Assembly (NCBI GenBank): GCA_947095585.1 | Contig: OX352765.1 | Location: forward strand, 27,682,254-27,746,253 | DNA: 64,000 nt | DNA from: Nephrocerus scutellatus | Taxonomy: Eukaryota; Arthropoda; Insecta; Diptera; Pipunculidae | Direction of reading: 5' to 3' | In this document: positions 24,800 to 39,174 of the stretch, piece by piece | How the letters are laid out: each line of letters begins with the position of its first letter | Position numbering within the stretch: position 1 is the stretch's first letter | Program-made: the position numbers and the translations under genes | Notes under the pieces: model-generated | Told to the model about the DNA's origin: nothing | Database searches by the model: none | Seen by the model: only the letters and a program-made list of their open reading frames with translations

Positions 24800-24915
24800 C
24801 AGGATTTTTTGGCTGTCAAGTTTTTCGTTTTTTCATTAACTACACATATATAACAAAACAATGTAAACAAAAGTTTCTCGGCTTTCGTGGTTCTAAAACA
24901 AAAAAAAAACTTTAC
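24800..24915 (+). mobile_element. Family A miniature element, internally deleted copy
   Basis: AGGATTTTTTGGCTGTCAAG joins directly to TTTTTTCATTAACTACACAT. Then come ACAAAACAATGTAAACAAAA and TTCTCGGCTTTCGTG. The central region with the CTACGGTAGAT motif is missing. Confidence 0.6.
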
Positions 24916-25534
24916 TTTTTCTAGCAAATCGAAATGTCTTTTGTCTTCTTGCTTTGGCAGAGCCAGCTTAGCTTTACTTTAATTCTCAAAGCAACAGCTT
25001 TTGGTTTTACCGCCTTACGGTGAGCACCATAACTATAAAATGGCTTTAGTTTCTTAATCCTAATTTTTTGGATTTACTTTCGGCTTTATGTTTATGCGAT
25101 TGTTGTTGTAAGCCAAGCTTGCTTTGCCAAAGCAATATAGCGTTTGTGGTTGATGGAGTATTCACAATAGAATGTGATAAATGTGATAATAAAGAAGTTC
25201 CATGTATAAAAATTTTAATTCTATTGTTGAAACACACCAATTTGGACTTTACCCTAATACTCTTCACAATCTAAAGCCTGTAGATGTCTATATTTTTTAA
25301 GAGATCGCTTTGGAAAAAAAAGCCATTCTTTTACCAGCTTTCTCGCTATACATTCATGATTCATACACATAATATTTTAAAGATTAGTTTATCAATCTTG
25401 ATATAAAATTTAATAGATATAATATAAATCTTCACATTATTTCAATAGTATCCAACAATATTAAGTCTGACAAAATTTCAGTTCATTTTAACTTAATTCA
25501 CATATTCAAGCTTTGTTTTTCTTGGGTCTACAAG
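24916..25534. other. Gene-free stretch
   Basis: There are short alternations of GCTTTGGC and GCTTTAC around 24950-25130 and no reading frame that I trust. Confidence 0.4.
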
Positions 25535-25765
25535 AAAATTCCGAAAACAAAATCGAGACGCGATAAAATCAAGACTTGACATAATCCAGACAGTATTTCA
25601 CCAAGAATTTAGCTGTTTTGTTTTTTTGAGAATTATTTATCTTTTTATATTTAGCCTCCCGGCTTTCTTAATGTCCGTATTTTATCCTGTCTGGATTTTG
25701 TCGTCAGGATTTAAAAAAAAAATCGGGATTTTGTCTTGTCGGGATATTTAAAGTCGGATTATGAC
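25535..25765. repeat. Possible degenerate inverted repeat 3' of the zinc-finger gene
   Basis: The left side has ACAAAATCGAGACGCGATAA and ATAATCCAGACAG. The right side has CTGTCTGGATTTTGTCG and ATCGGGATTTTGTCTTGTCG. Reversed, the right side resembles the left, so this may be a decayed fold-back element. The match is imperfect. Confidence 0.35.
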
Positions 25766-25790
25766 GTGCTCCCGTTTTCTTGGTGGCGGC

Positions 25791-27191
25791 TCATATTGGC
25801 TCACTCGACTTTTCCTCTTTCACTGACTTATGCCTCTTCAAGTGCGCCCGCATAGCCACAGACTGAATGAAACGTTTTCCACAAACGGAGCACTCATGTG
25901 GTTTCTCCCCTGTGTGCCTCATTTCGTGATGTTTAAGAGTATCCGGTTTGCCAAACTTTTTCTCACAAAAACGACAGGCATAATCCTTAATGCCTTCATG
26001 AACAATTCGAATGTGCATCTTAAGATTTCCAGAATTATTGCAAACATGTGAACAATACCTGCAAGGATAAGTTCGTTCTTTTGTGTGATAATTAATATGC
26101 GTCTTTAATTCATTTTTCGTCGTTTTTCGCATACCGCAGTAGGGGCAAACGAAGTTCTTAATTCCCGCATGTCGCTTCATGTGATCTTGCATGTTATGCT
26201 TAGTGACAAAACGTTTATTGCATTCAACGCATTCGAAAGGTAATTGCGATTTGTCCATGTGCGTGTAACGATGCTTTTCCAAGAAACGTAACCGTTTAAA
26301 GACTTTGCCACACATCTCACAAACGAATTCTTTTATTTCGCCTTTGTGTTCCTCCCGAATGTGTAAATTCAGCGTTTGTTTGTGCATGTAGATTTTTTCA
26401 CATCCTTTAACATGGCACTGGAACGAAACTTTCCCATCTGAGTGATTCTGCCGAAAATGCATTTGCAACGTTGAGTCCCTACTGAATGCTTTCTCACACA
26501 ATGTACATGGATACGCCTTGAGACCATCATGTGTCCGTACATGTGCGACAAAGCGTGTTTCTTTAACAAATCGCTTTGGGCATAACTTGCACTTATATAT
26601 TGTGGAAATCTTTCCACAGTGCAACTGAGCCTCTCCCTTGTCCTCTGCCTTTCTGCCCTTTTTGACAGGAGTAGAAATTAAGTCCTCAGGAATTGACGTG
26701 TGGTCTAAACCTGCCTTTTCATTTTCCTCTTCGTTGTAATATTGACTACAATCGTCATCTTCTGATACGTGAACTTCGCACTCATCCTCAAATTTATCAC
26801 TTTTTACTTCGCAGTTCAATACATTATTTTTTCCAATTTTTTGCAAACAACTTTCCTTTATCAGAGAGCTTTCCTCATTGAAAATTTCGAAAGAGTCAGC
26901 AAAGTAATCTATAGTTTCCTGGTATGTGCACTTAATCATTTCCTTGTATTTCTCTACCGAATCGCCGCACATTATGTAGAAGTCGTGAAATTGATTTAGG
27001 TTCTGAAAACAAGATTCACAAATATTCTTCGGGAATTCATCGTCACACTCCACAGATTGCGATGTGCATACTACAAGCTTCTTGACCAAGTCGTCGGTGA
27101 GTAATATATTATGACGTTCACCTTTTAGCGATTCCAGGCAGGTCCGACAAAGAGATTCACCTAATTTTGATGTTGCAAGATTCATTGCCAT
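25791..27191 (-). CDS. ZAD and C2H2 zinc-finger protein (nine fingers)
   Basis: This 466-residue uninterrupted frame starts at the ATG at 27191, which lies directly before the ZAD (MAMNLATSKLGESLCRTC). The ZAD, an insect dimerisation zinc domain, spans about residues 12-90 with Cys pairs CRTC and CESC. An acidic linker follows (about 90-185). Then come nine C2H2 units from YKCKLCPKRF to HECSVCGKRF, with canonical H-x3-H spacings and one C-x4-C finger (CHVKGC). The linker TGEKPHEC is conserved before the last finger. Proteins of this type are nuclear DNA-binding regulators and form a large lineage-specific fly family, so I do not assign an orthologue or target. It has no intron and lies on the same strand as its neighbours sticky and dalao. 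The family call is very secure. Confidence 0.95.
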   Translation of the reverse strand: MAMNLATSKLGESLCRTCLESLKGERHNILLTDDLVKKLVVCTSQSVECDDEFPKNICESCFQNLNQFHDFYIMCGDSVEKYKEMIKCTYQETIDYFADSFEIFNEESSLIKESCLQKIGKNNVLNCEVKSDKFEDECEVHVSEDDDCSQYYNEEENEKAGLDHTSIPEDLISTPVKKGRKAEDKGEAQLHCGKISTIYKCKLCPKRFVKETRFVAHVRTHDGLKAYPCTLCEKAFSRDSTLQMHFRQNHSDGKVSFQCHVKGCEKIYMHKQTLNLHIREEHKGEIKEFVCEMCGKVFKRLRFLEKHRYTHMDKSQLPFECVECNKRFVTKHNMQDHMKRHAGIKNFVCPYCGMRKTTKNELKTHINYHTKERTYPCRYCSHVCNNSGNLKMHIRIVHEGIKDYACRFCEKKFGKPDTLKHHEMRHTGEKPHECSVCGKRFIQSVAMRAHLKRHKSVKEEKSSEPI

Positions 27192-27310
27192 CGCACCGGA
27201 TTTGTTTTATAAGATTTTAAATTTTTTTAATGAACTCTGCGTTAAAAACAACTTTGTTCATTGTTACATTTGTTTTTTTTGTATGTAGACATTAGACAAC
27301 AAATAATATG

Positions 27311-27570
27311 ACATTTATGTCGAGTTTTTTTTTTGTTTTAGCAATCTGCGGTCCAGCCGAGCCGAGCCGAGAATCTTTTCTTTACATTGTTTAGGTGCAT
27401 GTGTTGTTGTTGCAGTTAATGAAAAGGGGGGTAAATCTCCCAAAATATCAAGATCTGTTTGAGGGGAAATCCAATCTATCGTAGATTGGTTTTTTGGAAT
27501 AAACGAACAACTTGACAGCCAAAAAAGAACTCTACGGCAGATTTAAAAAAAAAAAACTCGACATTAATGT
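27311..27570 (-). mobile_element. Family A miniature element, full-length copy with terminal inverted repeats
   Basis: The left end ACATTTATGTCGAG plus a T run mirrors the right end, an A run plus CTCGACATTAATGT. The interior reads TTACATTGTTTAGGTGCATG, GGTAAATCTCCCAAAATATC, TAGATTGGTTTTTTGGAATA and ACAACTTGACAGCCAAAAAA. It lies 120 bp upstream of the zinc-finger start codon. It is non-coding. Confidence 0.85.
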
Positions 27571-27879
27571 TGTCAAAATATATGCATAGAAGTATGAACA
27601 CACACTCCGAATCACTTGATTGAGTCCAAATGTTTTGCAAAAGTGTTTCGCGATTTATAACTTTAGAAAATTTATTACACCGAAATATTTGCTACCTGTG
27701 AGTAAGTATATATCTTCCAAACACAAAGCCATAAAATGATAGATTAAATTTAAGAAAATGCATGGGAATTTCCCAATTTCTCTCAAAAAAAGCGTAAAAC
27801 AATTGCGGCACTTGAGGTCACTTCAAAACTATTATAAAAAAGAAAAAAATTATAGAAAAATTAAATTTTTTGGGTTTTT
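27571..27879. other. Gene-free stretch
   Basis: AT-rich. Nothing recognisable was found. Confidence 0.4.
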
Positions 27880-28143
27880 GGTCCGTTCCCGTACTTTTTG
27901 TAGTAAAAGAGAAAATTAACATAAAATCTATCAGGAGAGCAAGCACGCAAAAATTTTTGGTAGGCAGAATGTTCACATGTTACTCACAGAAATCTTTGTA
28001 GTAAAAGTTGGTAAAATTCGTATGGAGGACTTACTCCCTTTAAGCTGCTGAATTTTATTACTTTTTCAAGTACAGGAACGCTTTTGTAGTAAAAATTTGA
28101 AAAATTCGTAACACTTGTTACTACGGGAGTACGGGAACAGACT
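27880..28143. mobile_element. Terminal-inverted-repeat element, family B, short copy
   Basis: The left end GGTCCGTTCCCGTACT mirrors the right end AGTACGGGAACAGACT. Internal GAGCAAGCACGCAAAAATTT is the reverse of a segment in the longer copy at 1836-2475. At 264 bp it is non-autonomous. Confidence 0.8.
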
Positions 28144-28653
28144 GATTAATTAATCTATTAAGTTTGACATGACAACGTCTCACTACAAGGTACATGTTCT
28201 AAAAGTTGAATGTTAAATGTCACAATGTTATGAGGCACTGTTATGTCCTATGTTATGTCACTATTTTATGTCTCATTTTTTATAGTCATATTTTATATGT
28301 ATATAACTATGAATATTATTAAGTTATTTATAATATTTTTTTTATTGTATGTGAAACTACTTTATCAATTTTGGGATATGGTCATTAGAGTCTGGACTGT
28401 TGAAAACTAAGCCATTTCTCAAGCGATTTCTAAGAAATTCGGTATTTAGGACTAAAATGCGACTATAAGACTTGTTCCTATGAAAATTTTGATATATGGC
28501 CAATAGGGTCTGGAATTTTAAGAGCTATGCCTTTTTTAGATGTCTGTCGGTGTATCTGCCCCACAGAAAAGAAGATCTTCGTTTTCGTCCGTCAAGATTA
28601 AACTTTTTTTTCATCCGAAAACTCAATATTTCCATTCATTGCTCCAAGCGACA
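28144..28653. other. Gene-free AT-rich stretch
   Basis: The phrase ATATGG(T/C)CA followed by AGAGTCTGGA or AGGGTCTGGA occurs twice, near 28375 and 28494. No gene was seen. Confidence 0.4.
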
Positions 28654-28893
28654 TGCTCTCACAATGGAAAAAATACTTAAGATTTACAAGATTGTATGGA
28701 TTTGGTTGACAAAAATTTTTTTTTCACTAACAGAGCTCTCACAATGGAAAAACTAAAGCCTTAAAAAAGTTAAACGTTTGTTAACTTTTGTCCTCAGATA
28801 TCTAGCAACATACCGAGCAAAAAAAATTTTTTTTCTCAAAACCAATATCCATACAATCTTGTAAGTCTTGAGTTTTTTCATTGCTAGGGCTTT
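28654..28893. mobile_element. Fold-back element with long imperfect arms, copy 1
   Basis: The left arm is GCTCTCACAATGGAAAAAAT, then ACTTAAGATTTACAAGATTG and TATGGATTTGGTTGACAAAA. The right arm, CCATACAATCTTGTAAGTCT then TGAGTTTTTTCATTGCTAG, is its imperfect reverse complement. The start of the left arm is repeated at about 28736. A related element lies at 55520-55960. Confidence 0.7.
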
Positions 28894-29321
28894 GTAACAA
28901 GTCCCCCTCTAACGAAGGCAATGAATATTCCCTCATAACTTTGTCTATTAATTCCGTAACTTCTGCATTAGACTAAATATCCAAAATAACAATTGTGATT
29001 TTTTTCTTTCAGCTCAATGAAATTCTCAAAGTAACATTTGCCGAACACAAGTGATAAAATAGTCAAATGTAGGTTTTCCTTTTATTTTATATTGAGATAG
29101 CTTTTAAAAAATTGCAATACAAAAACTCATAATTCAATAATTTTCAACATGCTGCAGGTTTAAGAATTAAAAATTGAGAAACCAATAGAGATGTTTAACA
29201 TATACAGTACATATTGAGATTAAAACGCCAAATTAGGTATTCTTTTCATGTAAATATTAACACAATGCGTTGTTTATGTGGGATCTACTTAATAAAATAA
29301 AAAATATAAGCTTAGATATAT
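28894..29321. other. 3' flank of dalao
   Basis: This holds the presumed 3' UTR and terminator region of dalao on the minus strand. TTTATT (AATAAA on the minus strand) occurs near 29080-29090. No other feature was seen. Confidence 0.4.
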
Positions 29322-31322
29322 TTAATCAGATTCCTTCTTTTCAGTATCTTCACATTCTACATCCCTTTTAAGACCCTCTGTTGAAATCGTTGTACTTGGC
29401 AGGGGAACTGCTAAAGAGCCCGGTTGCGGTGGGACTAATATTCCCATCTGAGACTGTCCATAGACGTCATGAGGAACATGGCTCGGCTGCTGTCCTGCTC
29501 CAGCGCTGTGTTCGGCATAATGCATTGGTGGACGAGGGCTCATATAATGTGGAGCTGGTGGTGCATATTGTTGATGATAAGAGTATGGAGCATATTGACC
29601 ATATGACTGTGGAGGGTGACCCCCATACTGTGATTGATAGTAGGGCGAGCGTGTTGCACCACCGGGAGATGTGTAATTGCCGTAATTAGTGTGCGGCATT
29701 GGTGAATGACCTGAAATAGGTTGGTGCGGTGCTAAATGAGGTGATAAATGGTGCGGTGGTGGTTGAACGTGGTGCAAGGGTAGAGATGGCACCTGCTGGG
29801 ATGGAATTGGGGGTCCTGAAGAAGCCGGAATTGACTCTGGGTTGGTTGGTACGGATGGACCTGGTTTTGATAATGGAGAGGGCTTTGCTGCTACTGCCGG
29901 CGCTGCTGCATGTGATACATGAGCTTGTTGTGGTGTAATCTTCTGAGCGCATGTATTTGGTGTATTTGGCAAATTGGTTGGCGCAGCTGGTCGACTAGCT
30001 GTTGCTGCACTGACTGCTGGTGTATGATCTAAATGGTCTTTATGTTGCTGATCTTTTGAAAGTTGCTCTTGATGCACTTTGGAAGCTTTCATGCTATCTG
30101 TTGGGATCTCTTTCTGAAATGGTTGTTTGGGAATTTCTGGTTTTGGAGGTGGAACCGATGGTTTTGGAGCAGGTTCGATATCCATTGGCTCTGGTTCGGT
30201 TTTGCTTGACTCACATTTATTTCCATCCGAGTTTGGATGCACCTGAACACTCGGTGTAGTTTGTGCTAATACCTGCATTTTCGAATCTTCAGATAGCATT
30301 GTACTAGAATTGGTTACCCCGGCTGCTCCAATAGTTGGATCCTCATACATTTTAAGACGTTCTTTACGCATATCTTCATACATTTTCTGAAACATTTTTT
30401 GAAATGTGTCATCATCTACTGCTGGCTTACAGTGTCTTTTCAATTCTTCTTGGAATCTTTCACTGGACTCCATCATTCTATGTTTCTTTGTTTCAAACTT
30501 CTCCTCCATCTGCTGCAGTTCGGCTTCCAATTTTGTTTGATGCATTGTCAGTGAACTAACTTGCCGCTTAAGTACTTGCATACGCTGAGTTGTAACAACT
30601 GAGCGGACATCTGGAACAACCGCATCCGAAAAAATTTCATTTATTAAACGATGATTTCGAAGAAATCGCGCATAAGCAATATGCTTAAAAGAGAATCCAT
30701 CATCTTGATCTTCATCGTCTTCTGCAGGTTGAATATCTATTCTCCTTTCTTGTTGAGCTTTAGCAGTGGAGCGTGATGGGGTCTCATGGACGTCTACATC
30801 TGCATTAACGCATTTGACTTTGTTTTTAGCAGCAATATAGGCTAAATAAGCTGGGGATGTGTGATACGTCCTTAAAGCCTTTTCATATTCCACCTTTTCC
30901 GCTTCATATTCGTCGATAAATCCTTGTTTTTCACTCTCAGGTGCAGCCTTCCACATTGAACCAATTTTTTTTCCAAGTTCCCATAACTTCAAATCCGGAT
31001 GAGCCGCTTTGACATTATCCCAGACTTTTTTTGAATAACGCATATAGGGCAATATGGGTTTCTCTGGAGGTTTTGGAGGTTTCGGAGTACGGGAATCGCC
31101 TTGATTTTTAGAACTTATTTTTCCAAACTTTTGAGGCGTAAATGCCGGGTTCCCATGGTTGCTATGAGTAAATATCGGCGTATTATCTTTTGCACGATCT
31201 GAACTACCGCCGCTACCCGTGGCTCGTAATCTCTGACCACTTGGGCTCGATGTACTACTACTGGTCGCAGTAAAATTTGACGAACTTCCAGATATTTGTT
31301 TATAATTACCCGGTAAAGCCAT
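29322..31322 (-). CDS. dalao: Dalao / BAP111, HMG-box subunit of the SWI/SNF (BAP) complex
   Basis: This 666-residue single-exon frame starts at the ATG at 31322 and ends in KKESD. The HMG box lies at about residues 84-160 (PEKPILPYMRYSKKVW, ELGKKIGSMWKAAPE, FIDEYEAEKVEYEKALRTYH), and its sequence is that of the SMARCE1/BAP111/BAF57 family. LAYIAAKNKVK follows, then a short acidic stretch (AEDDEDQDDG). A coiled coil lies at about 240-315. The C-terminal half is rich in Pro, Gln, His and Tyr and is low complexity. SMARCE1-type proteins bind bent DNA and anchor Brahma chromatin-remodelling complexes in the nucleus. The gene lies head to head with Spt16, 3.47 kb away, so any shared promoter is unlikely. 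Confidence 0.94.
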   Translation of the reverse strand: MALPGNYKQISGSSSNFTATSSSTSSPSGQRLRATGSGGSSDRAKDNTPIFTHSNHGNPAFTPQKFGKISSKNQGDSRTPKPPKPPEKPILPYMRYSKKVWDNVKAAHPDLKLWELGKKIGSMWKAAPESEKQGFIDEYEAEKVEYEKALRTYHTSPAYLAYIAAKNKVKCVNADVDVHETPSRSTAKAQQERRIDIQPAEDDEDQDDGFSFKHIAYARFLRNHRLINEIFSDAVVPDVRSVVTTQRMQVLKRQVSSLTMHQTKLEAELQQMEEKFETKKHRMMESSERFQEELKRHCKPAVDDDTFQKMFQKMYEDMRKERLKMYEDPTIGAAGVTNSSTMLSEDSKMQVLAQTTPSVQVHPNSDGNKCESSKTEPEPMDIEPAPKPSVPPPKPEIPKQPFQKEIPTDSMKASKVHQEQLSKDQQHKDHLDHTPAVSAATASRPAAPTNLPNTPNTCAQKITPQQAHVSHAAAPAVAAKPSPLSKPGPSVPTNPESIPASSGPPIPSQQVPSLPLHHVQPPPHHLSPHLAPHQPISGHSPMPHTNYGNYTSPGGATRSPYYQSQYGGHPPQSYGQYAPYSYHQQYAPPAPHYMSPRPPMHYAEHSAGAGQQPSHVPHDVYGQSQMGILVPPQPGSLAVPLPSTTISTEGLKRDVECEDTEKKESD

Positions 31323-31789
31323 AATAATGGTTATTTATTAGTTATTTGTAAAGATGGCGGCTCATTAGCTGCAACAAAAAAAACTGATAAATTGGTAATA
31401 TGGAACGAAATAGGAGTTTAAACGCTATCGCACCTTTAACTAAAACACATTCAAGATATTAATCTTGAGCTGCAACTTATTTTTTAATTTAATAACTAAT
31501 CGTTTACATTAACAACTGATGTGAACTTGTATAGCTACCGTATTATTTTCATCAAAAAATACAATTCCCAATATTCCAACTGCTTTCACGATGCTGCTTC
31601 GAGCCGATAAGCGAAATAAACATCAAACGAATGTGTGACATGACAGCAAAATAAGATCCAATTAAGGTCATGCCACATGACAAAAATACCGCTGTCGTGC
31701 TATCAAAAACTTCATAATTTTCAGTTAAACAAAGAGTAGTTTTGATGAAAATTGATGGGTAACAACTACCAAATTAGTACATAAATCCC
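31323..31789. other. Upstream region of dalao
   Basis: The presumed 5' UTR and promoter of dalao lie here. The sequence CCGCCATCTTTAC just upstream of the start codon (minus strand) is a typical short leader. Nothing else was identified. Confidence 0.4.
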
Positions 31790-32010
31790 AGTTCCGCTCT
31801 TTAGCCGTTGATGTTCGTAAGCACTGCAATATATTTTGTTTAACATGTTCGATCTGGCCATTAGCTCTTGGTGATCTAACAGCAACCTGGACGTGTTCTG
31901 ATACATCTCAAACTTCCTTGATTATATGCAGATCCCCTATCGGTGATGATTCTTTCCGGCAGAGCGAAAAGTTATGTCAGCTTGTTTTGTATAACTATAA
32001 CTTGAACAAC
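31790..32010 (-). mobile_element. LTR-retrotransposon integrase relic (Gypsy-type)
   Basis: The minus strand, read across frameshifts, gives FSKYVVQVIVIQNKLT, then PERIITDRGSAYNQ, then RANGQIEHVKQNILQCLRTS. These are the core motifs of a Gypsy-type integrase around the second catalytic Asp (TDRG) and the conserved ANGQ-E box. The catalytic E appears within QIEH. Stops interrupt the frame and no LTR was seen nearby. Confidence 0.7.
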
Positions 32011-32814
32011 ATACTTGCTGAATGGATCTGAGTTCCCGATTATAAGTTATTTCGATGACTTCGGGATTCTGAGAAAAAATCGTATGGGAGGGCGGTCAAT
32101 TTTTGATATCCTTTTAGATGCAGGGTGTTTAAAAAATGTTGTTCAGAAAAAAAATACACAAATATTAAACTGTAACTTCCATTATCGGAGAGGAACGAAC
32201 TTAGTCTTATTTGACTGGTAACTGTATAAGCTAATTTAAGATCTAAGTAGTTATCTTGCATTTTCATCTGTTTGACAGTTATGATGCTTTAAATAAAAAA
32301 AATATATGATTTTTTTTATAAAATTTCAATTTTTCTAAAAAAAAAAACGTTATAACTTTTTATTTTTTGACCTTATTTTAATTCTCCTTGATGTTCTTTA
32401 CAACTCCTAATACAAGTTTGGCTCGAGACTTTCGATTTATTGCGGAATAAAGGTTTGAATATGTGATGAAAAAATTAGCATTTTATTTTAAATATTTTAT
32501 TAGGTAAAATTACTACATGTAATTATAAAAGATGCTCAAAATACCCTTGTGATTGAATACAGGCTAATATTCGTTTGAGATGGCCTGACAAACAATTCCG
32601 TCGAAATTACTACTAGTGTACTAGTCGTATGAATCAATAATCACGTTTAGGCGAAATGCGATACGATGCGACGCCATTCGAAAGTCGAAATGCTTACATA
32701 ATCGACCGTCTGCGTACGCGCATCGTCAAAATATTTTTTTGCCAATATAAAATTAGTTTTGTTTTTATTAAAGCTATTTTGTTTCATTAATATTTTCTAC
32801 CTAAATTAAAACTT
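32011..32814. other. Gene-free AT-rich stretch
   Basis: Nothing recognisable was found apart from the edge of the integrase relic. Confidence 0.4.
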
Positions 32815-34198
32815 TTATTTCTCTCCCTTTATAAATGATCTTCCTCTTATACCCCGTTTTCGCAAGTTCACCTTTGCTGACGATGTCCAGCTACTTCATT
32901 AGGCGCTTCTCGCTGAGCTTACGTCTTGTGTTTCCCAGGTAAATAATGACCTTATAGGTATCTATTACTGGGCCAATGATAATAATATCGAGCTAAACCT
33001 CTCTAAGAGACAGGCCATGGCATTATATCGTTATCTAATTTCTCACCTGCTTGATCCAATTACCCTTAATGAAATGTTTGTGCCGTTCTCTCGGAGACTC
33101 AAGAGCCTGGGTTTCGTACTTGACGAGACTTTATCCTTTGATTATCATGTCACTACTATCATTTCTAAAGTCTTGGCTGTTTTACCTAAGCTCTACATTG
33201 TCAAGGATTGGCTTCCATTGCAACTTCGTTGCAGATTGGTCAACTCTTTGGTTATGCCCTTCTTTACATATGGTGCAGAATTATTTTCGGGCACTTCTAT
33301 GACTAGTCTGCTTTAATTCTTCCATTAGGTTAATTTTTTCACTCAAACGACGCGACCATATTTCTCGTCTGGCGTTCGACTTTTTGTGACTTTTTGGCGT
33401 TCGACTTTTTCTCAAACAAGAACTGTCGTATATTTCTTCAAAGTATTGTAGTGGGCGCCGTGGCTCAGTGGAAGTGCACATGGCTGCTGAGCAGGAGGTT
33501 CAGGTTCGAATCCCAGCAACACCAAAAGTATTTTTTCACTGTGTCTCACCTCTCGCGAATGGGTGACAAACGTTCCGAGAGTAATACCTTGTCACGGAAA
33601 GCTTCTCAATTCGCCGTTCGGATTCGGCCTTAAATTGTAGGTCCCTTTCATTTGTGTCCAAAAATTAACATGCGCAGCACAAATGGTCGCTAGAAGTTAG
33701 GCCTTGGACCGCAATGGTCTGTCGCGCCGAATATTATTATTATTGTAGTGACGTGGTCTTTCGTATGTACTGGCCCACTTCATGTTTGGTCAGTCTTTGA
33801 GAACTAGGTATTCATTGTTCCGATTAACACATATAATATTTTGGAAACATCGTTTACTGTCAGGGCCCTTCGTATATGGCATTCCTTACCACTAGCTATC
33901 AGGGAGTCAAGGACCGTTTCATCCTTTGCTAATCAATGCCGTGTTCTTTTCAATCAACTCTAGCTTGTGTCTAGCTACCGATTCTTTGTTTGGCAATTCG
34001 ATGTTGCTTTACCTTAATTTAATTTTCTTATCGACGCTTCAATTATTTGTCATTGCTGTTATAATCGTCAATGGAGTATGCATTGTGCTCATTGACATTC
34101 TTTGCAAATTTTCCTCATACGGATTGCTCATCCGGATTATGTGATTACTTGTTAATTAGTTGTTAATTATTTTTATTTTTTTTAATAAATACGAATAC
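32815..34198 (+). mobile_element. LINE relic (jockey-like), interrupted by a SINE
   Basis: The fragments are KFTFADDVQLLH near 32865 (catalytic FADD), IYYWANDNNIELNLSKRQAM, then RRLKSLGFVLDETLSFDYHV and LRCRLVNSLVMPFFTYGAE. After the inserted SINE (33454-33740) the element resumes with a C-terminal segment near 33865-33955 (LWHSLPL-type residues). It ends in an AATAAATACGAATACGAAT tail near 34180-34198. The N-terminal half is absent. Confidence 0.8.
33444..33750 (+). mobile_element. tRNA-derived SINE, full-length copy with 10-bp target-site duplication
   Basis: The body is 33454-33740 (287 bp), flanked directly by TATTGTAGTG at 33444-33453 and 33741-33750. The head carries an A box, TGGCTCAGTGG (33461-33471), and a perfect B box, GGTTCGAATCC (33503-33513), so it is of tRNA origin with an internal Pol III promoter. 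The non-tRNA body runs from GTGTCTCACCTCTCGCGAAT through CGGAAAGCTTCTCAATTCGC to CAATGGTCTGTCGCGCCGAA. The tail is a short (ATT)n. Other copies are at 15130, 55622 and 56709. It encodes no protein and would depend on a partner LINE. Confidence 0.93.
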
Positions 34199-34304
34199 GA
34201 ATGTCAAAACCAGCCAAACAGCAGGTTTTCAAATTCCAAAGAAGGAGTTCGTCAGTGCAATTGTTGTTGTAATTCCCAATTCGAATTCAAATAAAATACA
34301 GCTT
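34199..34304. mobile_element. Small inverted-repeat element, left-truncated relative of 22393-22503
   Basis: It shares GAATGTCAAAACCAGCCAAA and CAGC at the left and CCCAATTCGAATTCAAATAA then AATACAGCT at the right. It carries an extra central 50 bp. It abuts the LINE tail directly. Confidence 0.6.
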
Positions 34305-34795
34305 ATATCACAAATCTTTCAATTATTCATGATTTGTAACGAACAGTTCTACTATTTTCATATTCAGCACATTTCACAAAGAAAACAATTTCGCCATAGA
34401 CTGTTTGTTTCACAGAAGCTTCAAATTAAAACTGTCAAAAAGCAAACAACAAATTACACTAGATTGAAGGTTGCTTTTTGGGCGCGCGATATTTTGCATA
34501 TTATTTGTATAGGAGAAGAAAAGTTTGTGAATTCGCTTTAAATACTTCATGCAAATAAATTCAGCCCGTTAGTAAGCCTTCTAGTAGCCATATTGTTATT
34601 TACAACCGACTGGTATTCACTTCAGCGCTTGGATCACTGCGGATATTTCATAAAATTGATAAAGGAATTTTCAGTCGTGCACGCATTGTCGTGGTGTGTC
34701 TGTCTTTAATTTATTTTGTTGAGAAAAGCCGGTATTTTCTTATTTCATATTTAATAAATTGTTTTTTTATTGATAATCAAGCGTAGACTGCAAAA
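34305..34795. other. Upstream region and promoter side of Spt16
   Basis: This includes the presumed 5' UTR of dre4/Spt16. TTTTCAGTCGTGC near 34669 contains an initiator-like TCAGTC. No TATA box was identified. The frame 34329-34541 is not convincing. Confidence 0.4.

Positions 34796-39174
<4,379 letters not shown>

Noticed and set aside
29686..30259. Frames of 69-88 codons overlapping dalao on both strands
   Set aside because: They are out-of-frame readings of the Pro/Gln/His-rich low-complexity part of dalao.
33454..33521. A tRNA gene
   Set aside because: It has A and B boxes, but no cloverleaf acceptor stem closes, and the sequence continues into the SINE body flanked by target duplications.
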